Assembly (NCBI RefSeq): GCF_008831285.2
Contig: NC_045142.1
Span: 24,241,300-24,305,299, forward strand
Reading direction: 5' to 3'
Length of the DNA stretch: 64,000 nucleotides
Source of the DNA: Nymphaea colorata
Taxonomy: Eukaryota > Streptophyta > Magnoliopsida > Nymphaeales > Nymphaeaceae
This document shows positions 36,601 to 48,792 of the stretch, piece after piece. Each line of letters opens with the position of its first letter. Within the stretch, counting starts at the first letter, position 1. Under the pieces are notes generated by a model. That model saw only the letters and a list, made by a program, of their open reading frames with translations. It was not told where the DNA came from and ran no database searches. Position numbers and translations under genes: made by a program.

Positions 36601-37876
36601 TTCCTCCGTACATTCTTCTTTTTACGCCATTGGCGTTCTCCTCTCTCGCTCGTTTTTATCTATACGACTGGTTAAACCATAACCTTTTCTGTTTCTCTAA
36701 CCCAGTCTGTAAAGAGAGAGCATGTATATATATATATATATATATATCACTCATTAAAGCTGGTCGATTCATCATAGTAGATGTTGAGAAAAAAAAATGT
36801 GAATTAATATTAATTGATGAAAATACTCACCATTTTTTTTTTTGTTATCAACTATCAATCATGATGGATCAAACAACTATCATAAATGAACTGCACCACT
36901 TTAAATAACCAAAACCGTTATATAATATATAGACCCTCATATGTTAGATTTGATGGAAACTTATTTAAGCTAATGATTTTAATGAAATATAACGTCAGAG
37001 AATAAGTTTAAAAAAACAGAAATCCAGTTGCATTTTCATGAGATTGAAATACTTTCAGTGGGCGAAATAAATGGGTTTCCTTAATTGAAATTCATTGTTT
37101 TCTTTGAGGGGTGTTCTAGTTTCTTGAAAATACAATTGCATTTTAGTTTTCTCAACTTTATTTCCACAGCATTTTTTTTTAAATCGATGGCCCAGCCTAG
37201 TCCCATCAACTTATTCCTTAATAATAAACATTATTTGAGGGAAAGGGTAAACCTATAAGCTTGCCATGTCTAAATGACGTTATAAGTTAATAATATATGG
37301 ACAACCAGTATGTTCTCCTCTGTGAAGATGTTCATAATAATTAGATGTACATTGGCATACCTCACATAGCTTAAGACAAACAAGACAACTTAGCGTCCGT
37401 ATACTAATGTGTTTGCTCTGTAGTTTGACATTGTAGTTGCAATGCTTTATTTTAATAGAATGCACATATAGGTCAATCATCTTTCATGTTGAAACATATT
37501 TTTGGACAGCCATTTTTAGCAACTCGTCGGGTGAAGCAAAAACATTAATGGTTCATATATCACAGATTGTTTGATGGCAAGAAATGAAGACATTTTGCAA
37601 AATCAGCATAAATGAAATCCTATTTTGCAATAAGTAACAGGAATAAACATACCCGTAAACTAAGAATGAGTTAATATGTTGAAGTGCGAAAATTTGAACT
37701 GTGTTGACTTTTTCTCTAACCTTACTTACGGAGCTTAGCCAATTTCTCTTATCTAGAGTTAACAATCTTAACTACTACTATTGTGTTTATTGAGTATTCG
37801 CTAGAACATAGTTAATAAGGACAAATACATACTACACAGCCACAAATGTCATTTTTTAATGTCATAATCTATGTTT

Positions 37877-37878
<2 letters not shown>

Positions 37879-37949
<71 letters not shown>
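37879..37949. repeat. Compound (CT)n(TA)n microsatellite
   Basis: A (TC)n run passes through (TATC) units into (TA)n, about 71 bp in all. Confidence 0.95.
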
Positions 37950-37952
<3 letters not shown>

Positions 37953-40900
37953 GGCTGATCTTGCACTTTAAATGGCGATCCTTTCTCAAGGAATGGGCAC
38001 TTTCTTTGAGAAAACTTTTGAAGGCTTAGTGACAAACTGTTTGCTCCCTATTTCCCTACATTATTGGCAAGTTGGTGCTAACCTTACCTTCCCAAAAAAG
38101 TGAACATGAGACAACTCTGGCAGTGAATTATTCGCCTCTGCAACTTGAAGATCTCAAGTCAGTTAACTAGTTCCATTTCCAGACCAGTTATTTAGGTCGG
38201 CAGCTCTTTCTAGGGGGGGGAAAGAGAGAGAGAGAGAAAGAGAGAGAGGCTTTCCTCAGGGCATTATTGAGAAAATGGAAGGCATGCATGATGAACGATA
38301 AGACTTGATATGACAAGGACGTTCAGAGTGCAGAGTTTGTTCATGAGCCGATTTACTACATAACGTTTAGATCAGTCGATCTCATTTGAAATCTCAGTAG
38401 CATTTAGGTCCGATTTGTATATAGATTAGTTATGGTACACTGAAGAACACTAAAAATCCCTATAATTTGATTCGAAAATATAAACTTTCTATATATTTTC
38501 TTGTATTGTTTCCGTTAATTTGGTACAGATCTGTGACTGTTTAAGCTCTGGTCTGGTCTGCGCTCTTAAACTCAAATTCGCAATCTGCGACTTGAGTGAA
38601 AGACTTAAATGATATTTCAAGGCCGTTTGGTTATTATAACAATAATATACCATAAACTAGTGTTTTAATAGTCCAGGCAGGCTTATGAAATTATTTCGGA
38701 GACTATGCCATTAACCAAACGACTCTTTTTTTTACCAATTTGCGATGAAACCCAGACCCTTGGCTGGTTTGTCAATTCGTAATATGTGATTTGAACACAA
38801 CAAGATTGTTAATATTGGTATCAATAACATATTGTTCTGTTCCATTTCATGAATCTTTCCGAAAAATGGATGAGATTCATAAAATACTTGTTTAAGTGTC
38901 TAATGCATTTAATTTTTTGGTTAAGTGCACCAGACAGTAATGTTATCAAACAACCCCTTGAGGGTCGTTTAGTAGTTAAACTATTCGGCTTTATAAATCT
39001 ATCCTAAAAATTGAATTTATATTAAAGTAGATTCATGAAATACTAGAACTAAGTATCCACAAATCTGCCTCAAACTTTGGGTAGAGTTGTGAAACACTTA
39101 CAAAGTGTTTCATTTGACAAATGACCCTTCCTTTAGAGAGTGTAAATTAAAAAGAAACATTTTGTTTTGGGAACACATACTCTTACAACATACGTTTCAA
39201 AATTTTCATGTTGTTCTAGAAGCATGTTATTGTTAAGAATATTGCCTTTAATTCTGAAAATCAAATATCACACCATGTTTTCCTTCAAACGTAAGACCGT
39301 GATATATTTGGAATATGTACTGTATAAATACGTATTATATGAATATAATATTCTAGTTACCAAACACCCTCTTGTATACTAATATATGGCAGCATTCGTG
39401 TTCTTAGCCAGTCTCCATTTAGGAAATTTGTAGTATGTGACTTGAATAGAAAAATATTGCCAACAAGTTGCGATTTGAATAAAAGAAGATCGAACCAAGA
39501 CAGTTGCGTACCGACTCGCATGAGATCCATGACTTGCACATGTGACCTTGGTCTGAGTTTCTCTTTTAACTGATTGTGAGACAGAAGAAGACAAGAAGAT
39601 AGAAGCCAGTGCAACAAGATCTGAGTGTCGGTTTCTGTCCTATAGTATCATTGCCCAGATCCAAAATCCGGCTGTGCAAAGGAGATTTGCATGTTTCGGG
39701 TCGGACCCACCTGGATCGGATTTGACACACTGACAGAGAAGCCTCCAGTATGACAGTGATTAACTAGGGAGGTGAGCCATCATTCAGATTTCATATTAAA
39801 TTTGCTGTCCAACTTAGAAACTTGATCGACTAGTTGCTTGCCTTTTTTTTTTTTCTTTCTATTGGAATTTAATCGTGCGGATCCCAATGCGGATCGTATC
39901 ACTGGGCGGCGGACTTAATATTAAAGTGCCACCATTATTATTATTTCATCTTTTCAACTGATTTTTTTTTTTTTTTGGAATCTTTTAGTTGAAAATTGGA
40001 CACACAGCTCAAACAACACAACTGTAGAACTGAAACTTAACTGATCAAGGTCATTTTAACTTGGGAGTTGCATCGAAAGAGGCATGAACACAAATAGAGA
40101 GACAATGTCAATGACAGAGTCGATCAATGATTTGGGAAAGGGAGCTTTAACTTCTCATTGCATATTTCACATACTTTTCTCTCAGTTTGTAAAAGATTAA
40201 GAACTAAAATTGTTTTTTACGTTTCGTTTAGCACCTATCAGCATGATATATATATATATATATAGGTAAATATCAATCCAATTATGTTGTGTTTGATTCC
40301 TAACTGATCTTAGATCTGGAACATGAAATCCACGATAGTTGAAATCCATAATTTTAACAAAGTGTGGATTTCAGCATCCACCTCCAACGTGGATCTCCAA
40401 TCCATGTTATGGTGTAAAAAAAGATCAGCGGTAATCAATCGCGACCTTAGGTAAGAGACAAACATGAAACCTAGCAAAATTAGTTGTTAAAACTTTTTTT
40501 TTTTTTTTTGGCACCGTAAGCATATAGATATGATCTTTAAGAGTAATTTCTCTGCAATTTTCCTTTCAATTTAGAGCAAAAATCGAATTGGGTACCCAGT
40601 AGGACCATCTCCTTAATATACTCAAGTCAGGTCAGCAACCAATAATGTCCATGACGAGGGGCATACTCAAGAATTTCTCATTAAGAAGCCGAATTCAAAA
40701 TTTTATATAAAAGTAAATGAAAAAAAAACATATAATTTTTTTTGTTTCCAGATTGTGTTGCCCCCATGTTCAATGGCAGAGGGGCACCCAATTTTCATTC
40801 CTTTATAATTTTTTTTTTTAAATTTGAAGCCTGAAGGGTATGAATATGTAAGAAACTAAATTATGTGGAACACTAATATGTAATTAAATTAAAGTATAGG

Positions 40901-43020
40901 GGTCCGCATCGGTAATTTCCACACATGGCTTCGCCAGTACTGCCCCGACTATCTAAGTCCATGTCAAAATCTTGATTTGGTGATCACGTCCCTTCTTTTG
41001 GCTTAGGATACGGTAGTTTGTCGACACTGGGACGCAACTTAAAGAAAAGCATATTATTCTTACATTTCTCATATCAACTTTAAAGTTTTGCACCTTTCAT
41101 ATGAATTATGTAAAATGTATTTTTCACCTGTTTTGCAATTTTCTTATATGTTCTGTATTAATTATATATATATATATATATATTTAAAATTATCATATCG
41201 GAGCTCTACCTGTACGTACCGGTGGGACTTAAAAATGCATGCACTTGAAACTATATTTTTAGTTACACATCAATAATTTTCTTTTTACAATACAAAAGAT
41301 CAACATCCCAAATGACCACCTATCAACTTCCATTCAAAGACAAAACATAGAGCATGTTTGGAATAGCTACAATAAAGGTAGGTAGGTAGGTGGTGAAGCA
41401 CATTGCACTTTGTACTTTCAAAATGATTTAGATAGCTTGTAATCGGTCTGCAGTTGCAAATATAAGATTCAGTGATTCACCATTACAAGTGATTTGTATG
41501 GATCTGAGTCTTACCAACTGGATCCAAATATCTGGGCATAACCAGACCGGGGGCACTGCCGCGCTGGGATGGAGGGAAAGAGGACAAAACGGGTGGGCCA
41601 AAGTCCTAATTGTGGATCCATGGACCCGGCGATGAGGACAAGAGGCTAGGTCAATCTGCTTGTCATGTCTCTCTAATCTAATCAGGGGGAACGTCATGAT
41701 CTCATAATTGGTGTCGCGAGGTGACGACACGTGTCGAGCAGCCCATCAGCCAAGTCTCATGCCTCCCCTTCACACATTCTCGGGTCCCTGTGTTTGGAGC
41801 ACGATCCGTGATGTCGACGGCTTACTCTCACGTGCCATGCACCTGCAGGTAGGAGCTCACTTCTCCCCTTTCTGCCTTTATTTTCATCTTTTTTTTTGGC
41901 TTGTTATCAACTCTGAGAGCTACAGTTTATTTGTCTGTTTGCTTTGCTTTGCTTTGAAGGGGAAAGAAAGAAAGAACTTCTTTCTTGAAAGTAAAAGAAA
42001 ATGGCTTTTGAAGATCTTAATTTGCTGCTGTTTTTGTTATTTTCTTGGAAAACCTGTTCCATGAGACTACGGTGGAAATGGTTTGGATTTGGGCTTTTGG
42101 GTTGTTATCTTTTGCTCTTTAAATGACCCAAATCCAATCTGTTTGTGTCTCAAGGACCGTTTGATGCTTTGGAAATATGAAGTTGGAAATAAGTTTCCAT
42201 GAACTTATTTTAGAAATTGAAGAAATGAAACAAAATATAGATTTCTAAAACCTCTTTGTGTTTGTTTGTTGTATTTGAGTTTATGTTTTAGAAAATAAAT
42301 TTCTCAAAAAGAAGAAAAAACAAAGTAATTGGATTAAGCATTGTTGAGATCTTAGAATTTTTTTTTCACCCTTGAAAAGAAATTTCTAAAAAAAAAACGT
42401 TCTAGTTGTTTTTTTCATTACAAGTTTGATGGACAAGAAAAATTGCCAAAAATGTAAATAAAATTTACATTGCTACACAGGCTATTTCCTGCCCATCAAA
42501 ATGTGTGACAAAAAATGTTTACATGACATGACAGCCTACTAAATGAAAAACATCAACACCCATTTGAAGAAAAAAAATTCGGAAAATGTCATCTCATTCT
42601 GCCAATGCAAGAAAGGGACAAAATTCACGTTTTCCTTAAGTTCTGAGGAATTATTATTTGAATGATAGATATAGACCTTTCAAACATTTTGAATACATGA
42701 AGAGTCTGGACCACCGACTGCACAACTCTCGATGCAAACTCAAGTTGTCTTCCCAGAACAAAGCCATAAGCAAACTCGGAGTAGCAAAGGACACAACTCA
42801 ACGAAAGGCCTGGTACGACTGTCCTTCTTTCACTTACAGCAGTAAGTTTTTACTACGACACCATTTTCAATACAGATCTCTTGTATTTTATAGACCGTGT
42901 TGATGTCTAGAGGGAAGAAAGTTGGTAGATTTTTCTTTTAGGAAGGCTGAATCGTATTTTTAAATTTTGTATATAGGTCAAATAGTATTTACAGAATTTC
43001 TACATATGCTAAATTTAAAA

Positions 43021-43024
<4 letters not shown>

Positions 43025-43056
<32 letters not shown>
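43025..43056. repeat. (TA)n microsatellite
   Basis: About 32 bp of alternating AT. Confidence 0.9.
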
Positions 43057-43058
<2 letters not shown>

Positions 43059-45159
43059 AAATGTGAGAAGGGCCATGGCTCCTGCCACCCCTGTCCGCCC
43101 TTGGACCTACCATCTACATTATTAGATGAATGCAGGAAAGTGGTGAAACTGCCAACGAATCCCAAAAGCAGATCAGCCTATTGTTGGTGGCTAAGGATTG
43201 CTGGACCTGCAGGGTTTATTGGGGGCACCGACTTGGGTCTAGTACTGGGTCTACTTAAGTCACATGAATATGAGGATAGGCAATGCGAGACGGGTGCAGG
43301 TAAAACAATTTTAGAAAATTTGGATAGCATATGATAAAGTGTTTATGTAAACATATATATATATATATATATGTATTAATCCACAAAAATCCTCCTAATT
43401 AAATACAAATAAAAGAAAAATATAGAATATAAATGGTAAGTAACAAAGGAAAATATTAAAATTAAAGCAAAAATAAAGTTTGAAAATATAAATTTTTAAG
43501 TTTGACCCAGCCATACCCGCATGTCCATCTTGCCGTACCCTTGGGTACTTGAACGCATCATACGTCCCCATATAACCTAAGGGGTACATGTGACTGGACC
43601 CAGAAAGCTTTCACTGGCACAATGGCGCTCACATGACAGCTCCGTTACTGCTCATATGATTGGACCTAGTTCGAACCTCACTTTCAATTCTTAACCTAAG
43701 CTTGCGTGGGCCTCTTCAGCTACTGATTATGACCTTGCCCCCTTATCCCGTGACTCTAGGGCCGTGGACTGCATTGGCGGTCCTACCCACTTGGGCAGTC
43801 ATCAAAGACATGCCGACCCACCTTGAGGTCTGACCCCTGCCTAAAGGCTAAAGCCCTTGGGTTTGTACTACCATCGAAGAGTACGGTGTTCCGTGTTTGA
43901 AAGACTACTGGACAGGAGACGCATTCTTAAGCCAAGGGTGAAGAAATGTGCTGCTTAGCAAACACCATTTGAGTGGCTGCGCTTGTTTATCTTCAAACAA
44001 TAGTCCAATCGCCATGTTATATCAAGACGAAGCTCCAGAACGTAGAACTTTCAACTTTCATGTGGTAGTAGGCCTGGGAATTTGATTATTTGAGGGCGGG
44101 GGTAGAGGTAGGTGTGGGCAAGTGCCCACACCAGTTCACACAAATTCCTTTATTTATCTATGGATACCCCTGTATCTTGTAGCATTAGTGCTCTTCAATC
44201 AGATGCCGAACTAGATGAGCTAATTTTTTTTTATTCTAACGATTTTTATATGTTTTATTTCATTTATTTTTCTTTGCAGAAAATGATTTATGTATATTTT
44301 TGCGTATTCACAATAGCTGAATGGATGAATTGGCCGAAGATTCATCAAGTAGGTAAGGTAGCATATTAGAGGTCTACCTCTGCAAAGCCTATACATCTAT
44401 AAATTTTGTGCCGCTAAAGACCATCAAAGGGAACATTTTGTTGCTAAAAACCGTGGCCAAGCGCCATCGCAATTGAATCTTTTGCAGAAGTTTTTAACAA
44501 TACCAAATAAAAAAACATCCAGCTATAAAGGTAGGCGACTATTTTCAATTTCTCTCATTCTCTTTTAATTCAGCAGATGAATGCCATCATCTCATCTCAA
44601 AGTTCCATGCAACATGCATCACGTAATGCATGGAATAAATAGTTTGATTTAAAAACATGTCATTCAAACACTTCAATATCCACATCAACTTTTACATGCT
44701 TGTGAAATAAAATGTATTTGACGAATAGGGGTAGGATCAAGCCATGTGGTGATAAATTCAAGCTGCATTTTGTTCTTTTCCGGGCTGGGCGTTGTCGATA
44801 GGCTCATCCTTATGTCTTACAACCTGTTTAGATAGAAGAAAGGTGAGAGAAATAAATGAAAAGGATAACATCTATCGTCTTTGGACAGTAAACTAAGGAG
44901 GAGCGAAATAAAACGAGAATGAAAAATTCTGTTTTGAATACAAAGAAAGGAGGAAAAATGCAAAGGAAAGAACAGGCTAGTGTATTTCCAATCCCTTAGA
45001 AAATGAAGAAGAGATTGTAAGGGAAAGAAGAAACTGTTCCTTTCCCTCCTCATCATTAATTTCTTTTCCTTTTTTCTTTCTTTTCCTTTCCATCTATCCA
45101 TATCCTCTTCCTTCCCTCTATCTAATCATGTTGTCAAGAAAATTCTTAGACGACAGTGT

Positions 45160-45557
45160 GGATGTCAACCGATCGAATATATCGTTAATCATGTCTGCTT
45201 TTTCGGATGTTCACATATTTGGATTCGAATTCAGATTCGAATAAAGAAAAGTCATATCTGAATCCGAATGTGAAATCCGATTTTACAATCCGAATACAAA
45301 TCCGAACTTTGAACCGGATTTTGCCAATTTTCAAAATTTAATAGCATTAGATAAAAGACATTTGTCTAAAAATGAATCCGATTCGAATCCAATTGGATAT
45401 TGATGTATATCTGAATCCAAATTCGAATTTGATCGTATGCCATTTATTAAATCTGAATCCGATCCAATTTCTTAATCAAATATTACTTTTTTTTCATATC
45501 CGTTTTTTTTATCGGATCGGTTGAATATCCGATTCAAATCAGATATATTGACATCCT
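45160..45557. mobile_element. MITE-like dispersed repeat, copy 1
   Basis: The ends are inverted: GGATGTCAA at 45160 and TTGACATCC at 45549-45557. The interior consists of degenerate GAATCCGAAT/GGATTCG words. The segment from 45195 aligns with 46007-46348. The repeat is noncoding; I cannot assign a superfamily, and no clear target duplication was found. Confidence 0.65.
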
Positions 45558-46006
45558 TAGTCGGCCGAAAGTAAGAATAGATCGAATATATATATATATT
45601 GCATATTCGCTTAGTGAAGATCAAACATTTGATATCAATTGCCGACAATGGTAGTTACACCTAATCTGGCGCGTTCCTTCTGATGCAGAGTGAGAATCTT
45701 TATATGATCACTAGGCAGCCTAAATTTATAGGCAATATTGTTCTAGTACATATCTGTACAAAGCTTTGCGCACATGCACGCTTAGCTATTTTTAATTTTT
45801 TCTATGATGAGGAACCTTCCCCAAAGCAAAAGGGTTGCTTAATGCGTTATGGTCATATTATGCATTCTCCGATTGATTAGGTGTGCACGCTCGTGGGCTG
45901 CCTCCATTTGTGCTTCTTGTCATATGCTAATTCAACAATTTGATCGAACGACTCGCAAGTTGCCTCACGTATTGGATCCAAATCAGATGGTCTCTTCCAC
46001 AATACC

Positions 46007-46348
46007 TGCTTTATCTGATGTTCACATTTTCAGATTCAAATTCAGATTGAAACATGGGTAAATAAAAGCCTAATTCCGTATTCGAAACTGAATTATAAAT
46101 TTTATAAAATTTGAATCCAATCTGAATTATACTTTTGCATAATGTATGAATACTGGATATATTATATCTGCTTAAAATTAAATCCAAATTCGAACACGGA
46201 TTGAATGAGATATTTACCTAAACTGAATCTGACTGGACGTCATCTTTTAAATCCGATTTCTCGATTTGATTTTCAAATTCTTTTCCATTTCGGATTTTTT
46301 GAAGCAATTTAGTCAGACATTCGATCCGAATCTGATCCATTGACATCT
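46007..46348. mobile_element. MITE-like dispersed repeat, copy 2 (5' end lost)
   Basis: It shares with copy 1 the blocks CTGCTTT, GATGTTCACAT, GATTC.AATTCAGATT, AATCTGAA and the end word TTGACATC, in the same orientation about 810 bp away. The matching GGATGTCAA start is not visible, so this copy looks truncated. Confidence 0.6.
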
Positions 46349-48164
46349 CTAACGTAACTAAAGTTAGTGGCACTAATCTTATCCAGCTCCTGCTAGCGGT
46401 TGGATTGATACAATCATTTTTTGAGTATTGAACCTGATTTCAACTTGACGACCTAGAATGCATCCTGTCTGCACCCACCCTCAATGTGTAATGGCAAATA
46501 TATATATATTTTTTTTATATGTAAGGTGGAGGTAGCCGAAAGCCCTATTATATAGTTAGACCAATAAAAAAGTTAACATAGCTAGGTTTGAACCTTTCAC
46601 CTTTTCATATCTAATTTGAATGGGTTAAAGTCGAACCCTACCCAGGTTAGGAATCTCTTGTCGGCTAATGGTAGCACACTTTGACACAGTTTTTGTGCAC
46701 CTATTTTTATTTATTTAATGTAAATATGCTTTCTTAAAAAAAGAAAAACAAAAAGTAGTCGCACCAAAAGTTTAATATTTGTCCAGATGAAAATGGGCTC
46801 TTAGAATACCAAAAAGAAGAAAATATTTAATCAAAGGAGAAAACTATGGTTTATGAAGGTAATAGATATCTATATACCCTCCATTATATTCCAAGTATTA
46901 TGATTTTTTTTTTTTTTTGGCAGGTTATAGAAGGGAACAAACCAGGCAATCAACTCACGTAAGCATGAGTATGTAAGCGTTTGAAACAAAGGAATCAATA
47001 ATTAGACAAGCAAACAAAGAAAGTGAAAAAAACAAATAAAGCCGCACACATACATGTTAGAAAAATTTCTCACGAAAAAGATCGTTATCCAAAATGATGG
47101 AACCGTATAATTTTTTTTTTTTTATTGCTGACAAAAACAACGTCAATCATCTGTGCAAAAAATAATCTTATTTTTTGATTCAAGCCGGCCGGAAGTGTTT
47201 CCTTGTGGGGAACAGTACGTGCCTAAGTATGAAACCTTTTTGAATATTAGTTATATAAGCTGGCTCGAGTAGCCCTTGCCGGCTAGGGCATTCAAAAACA
47301 CACTTTAAAGCCTTTTTGAAAAATGTTATGTATATATATATACATAGGGTTGATATTGTTAGCAAGACAATAGTAAACTAATTAAAAAGGTCAATCGGTT
47401 TACTTACGTTGACTTCATTGTTAAGTTTATTGAAAGTAAAACCTTAAGCTTTTGATCCATAAAAAAGGGATATAAAAGAGGCACATATCTTTTGTCAAAA
47501 TAAAATGATGCCTGATTTTCAACTAATTTTACCATTTTTGCATATTAGCTCAGCTTGTTGGTTGTTGGTTTTATAGCAAAAAGTACATAATTTTGAAAAG
47601 CACAAAAAACCACTTTATGATGTGTTAAATCCTTGAGATTATGTGTGATTTTCTGTTTTTCACTTTTTTCTCTGCTTCTTTTATTTGGAAGGAGAAAAGT
47701 TTGGAGACACTCTCATCAATTAGCGCCTCCTAGAAATGTATAGAATATTGAGCAACCCTGAAACAAAGGAATAATCCAGGGTGTGCAGATGAGGGAGGAA
47801 GAGTAGGTTGTTAGGCCCTAAAAGGATCATGTGGGTGCATGTGCATGAAGCCTTGGAGAACATGCACAAAAGCACCAAAGCATGACCAATAATGGCCTCT
47901 GGGTCATCATTTATTAATGCCACAGTGCTTTTTGATCTTGAGATTCTCTTTGTAGGGTATCTGGCTCCCTTGATCATAGTTGACAAACCCATGACTCGGA
48001 GCCACGAGTCAGTGAGTTGACTCAGTAATTCGTCTGATTCAGTTGCATTTGAGCCAATGCTTGACTCTTGACCCAGTTCCTTGGTGATCCGGGTTGACTT
48101 GGGTGATTCCCGAGTCAAGTCGATGAGTTTGCCAACTATTCCCTTAATCCATCTTCTCAAATAG
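46349..48164. other. Intergenic region upstream of the UPBEAT1-like gene
   Basis: No gene is supported. A 182-codon open frame on the minus strand (47720-48268) has no recognisable domain and overlaps the promoter of the HLH gene. A cluster of six TTGAC/GTCAA W-box cores lies at about 47978-48120. Oligo(T) tracts lie near 46906-46919 and 47109-47123. Confidence 0.55.
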
Positions 48165-48172
48165 TATAAATA
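48165..48172 (+). promoter_or_regulatory. TATA box of the UPBEAT1-like gene
   Basis: TATAAATA lies 124 bp before the ATG and is followed by ACCCCCTCAC, a plausible start region. Confidence 0.75.
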
Positions 48173-48288
48173 CCCCCTCACACCAACTGCTGTGGTGCAT
48201 CCCTTACCCATTTGGCACCACCTGTTTGTGCTTCTTACTTCCAGACTGAAACTTGGGTAGTAGTCCAAAGCAGCAGAAGCAGTTGATC

Positions 48289-48729
48289 ATGGAAGACTAC
48301 CCACAAAGCCTTATCCATGGCCTTGGCTTGAAGGGCATGGCCTTAGATAAGAAGGGCACCTCACAAACTGCTGCAGGTGGTCATGGTTGCAGAAACGCTC
48401 AAGTGGTGCTGCAGATTGTGAGGAGGAGGATGATGGAGAAGCAGAGGAAGAAGAGAAGGGCTCATGGGGCCATTAGAGGTAGCAGGAGACCCAAGATTAT
48501 GATGCAGAGGAAGGCTGTTCTAGAAGGGTCTACAAGGCCTTTGAACAGTTTGGAAGGGAGCTTGGATGCTCTGCAGAGGCTTGTTCCAAACGGTGAGTGC
48601 ATGGAGTTGGATACTTTGTTTAGTGAAGCAGCTGATTACATTGTGGGTTTACAGACGACAGTCAAAGTAATGCAGATCATGGTTAGGTCCTTCTCTAATC
48701 ATTTTCACAGTATGACAGAAGATCAGTAG
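48289..48729 (+). CDS. Atypical bHLH protein, UPBEAT1-like
   Basis: This intronless gene encodes 146 aa. A long basic stretch (VRRRMMEKQRKKRRAHGAIR, residues 45-64) is followed by an HLH at about 87-133 (LEGSLDALQRLVPN, then LDTLFSEAADYIVGLQTTVK and VMQIMVRSF). The basic region lacks the His-Glu-Arg pattern for E-box contact. The pattern LVPN...LDTLF..AADYI..L...VKVMQ.MV matches the UPBEAT1 (bHLH151) type. In Arabidopsis UPBEAT1 controls peroxidase genes and thus root growth through reactive oxygen balance. That role is only inferred for this copy. The ATG at 48289 follows the TATA box by 124 bp; the in-frame TTG-opened extension upstream is not needed. A poly(A) signal lies 58 bp after the stop. 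Confidence 0.85.
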   Translation: MEDYPQSLIHGLGLKGMALDKKGTSQTAAGGHGCRNAQVVLQIVRRRMMEKQRKKRRAHGAIRGSRRPKIMMQRKAVLEGSTRPLNSLEGSLDALQRLVPNGECMELDTLFSEAADYIVGLQTTVKVMQIMVRSFSNHFHSMTEDQ

Positions 48730-48786
48730 CTCACATACTGCTGAAACTCTCTATCCCCCATCTCCTACGATGTATTATTTGTGGAA

Positions 48787-48792
48787 AATAAA
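48787..48792 (+). terminator. Poly(A) signal of the UPBEAT1-like gene
   Basis: AATAAA lies 58 bp beyond the stop codon, followed by T-rich sequence. Confidence 0.65.

Larger units (their letters stand above)
33669..45159. other. Long repeat-rich intergenic region
   Basis: No full gene is supported over about 11.5 kb. It holds (AT)n at about 35739-35757, 36724-36746, 41162-41182, 43025-43056 and 43351-43372, a compound (CT)n(TA)n at 37879-37949, and several oligo(T) runs (40493-40510, 39962-39976) that may be ends of old retroposons. TGGCTTCGCCAGTACTG at 40926-40942 resembles one end of the hAT-like MITE at 58167. A possible orphan exon lies at 35361-35511. Two G-box words (CACGTG) lie near 41729 and 41830 with no gene beside them that I can support. 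Confidence 0.55.

Noticed and set aside
41708-42064. 118-codon open frame with two nearby G-boxes
   Set aside because: No known domain, and the second half is low-complexity and stop-poor. The G-boxes have no supported gene to act on.
43660-43690. B-box-like word TAGTTCGAACCTC as a second SINE
   Set aside because: There is no A-box-like partner at the right distance.
47720-48268. 182-codon minus-strand open frame upstream of the UPBEAT1-like gene
   Set aside because: It overlaps the TATA box and leader of the HLH gene and shows no domain. Its composition reflects the TGACTC repeat cluster.
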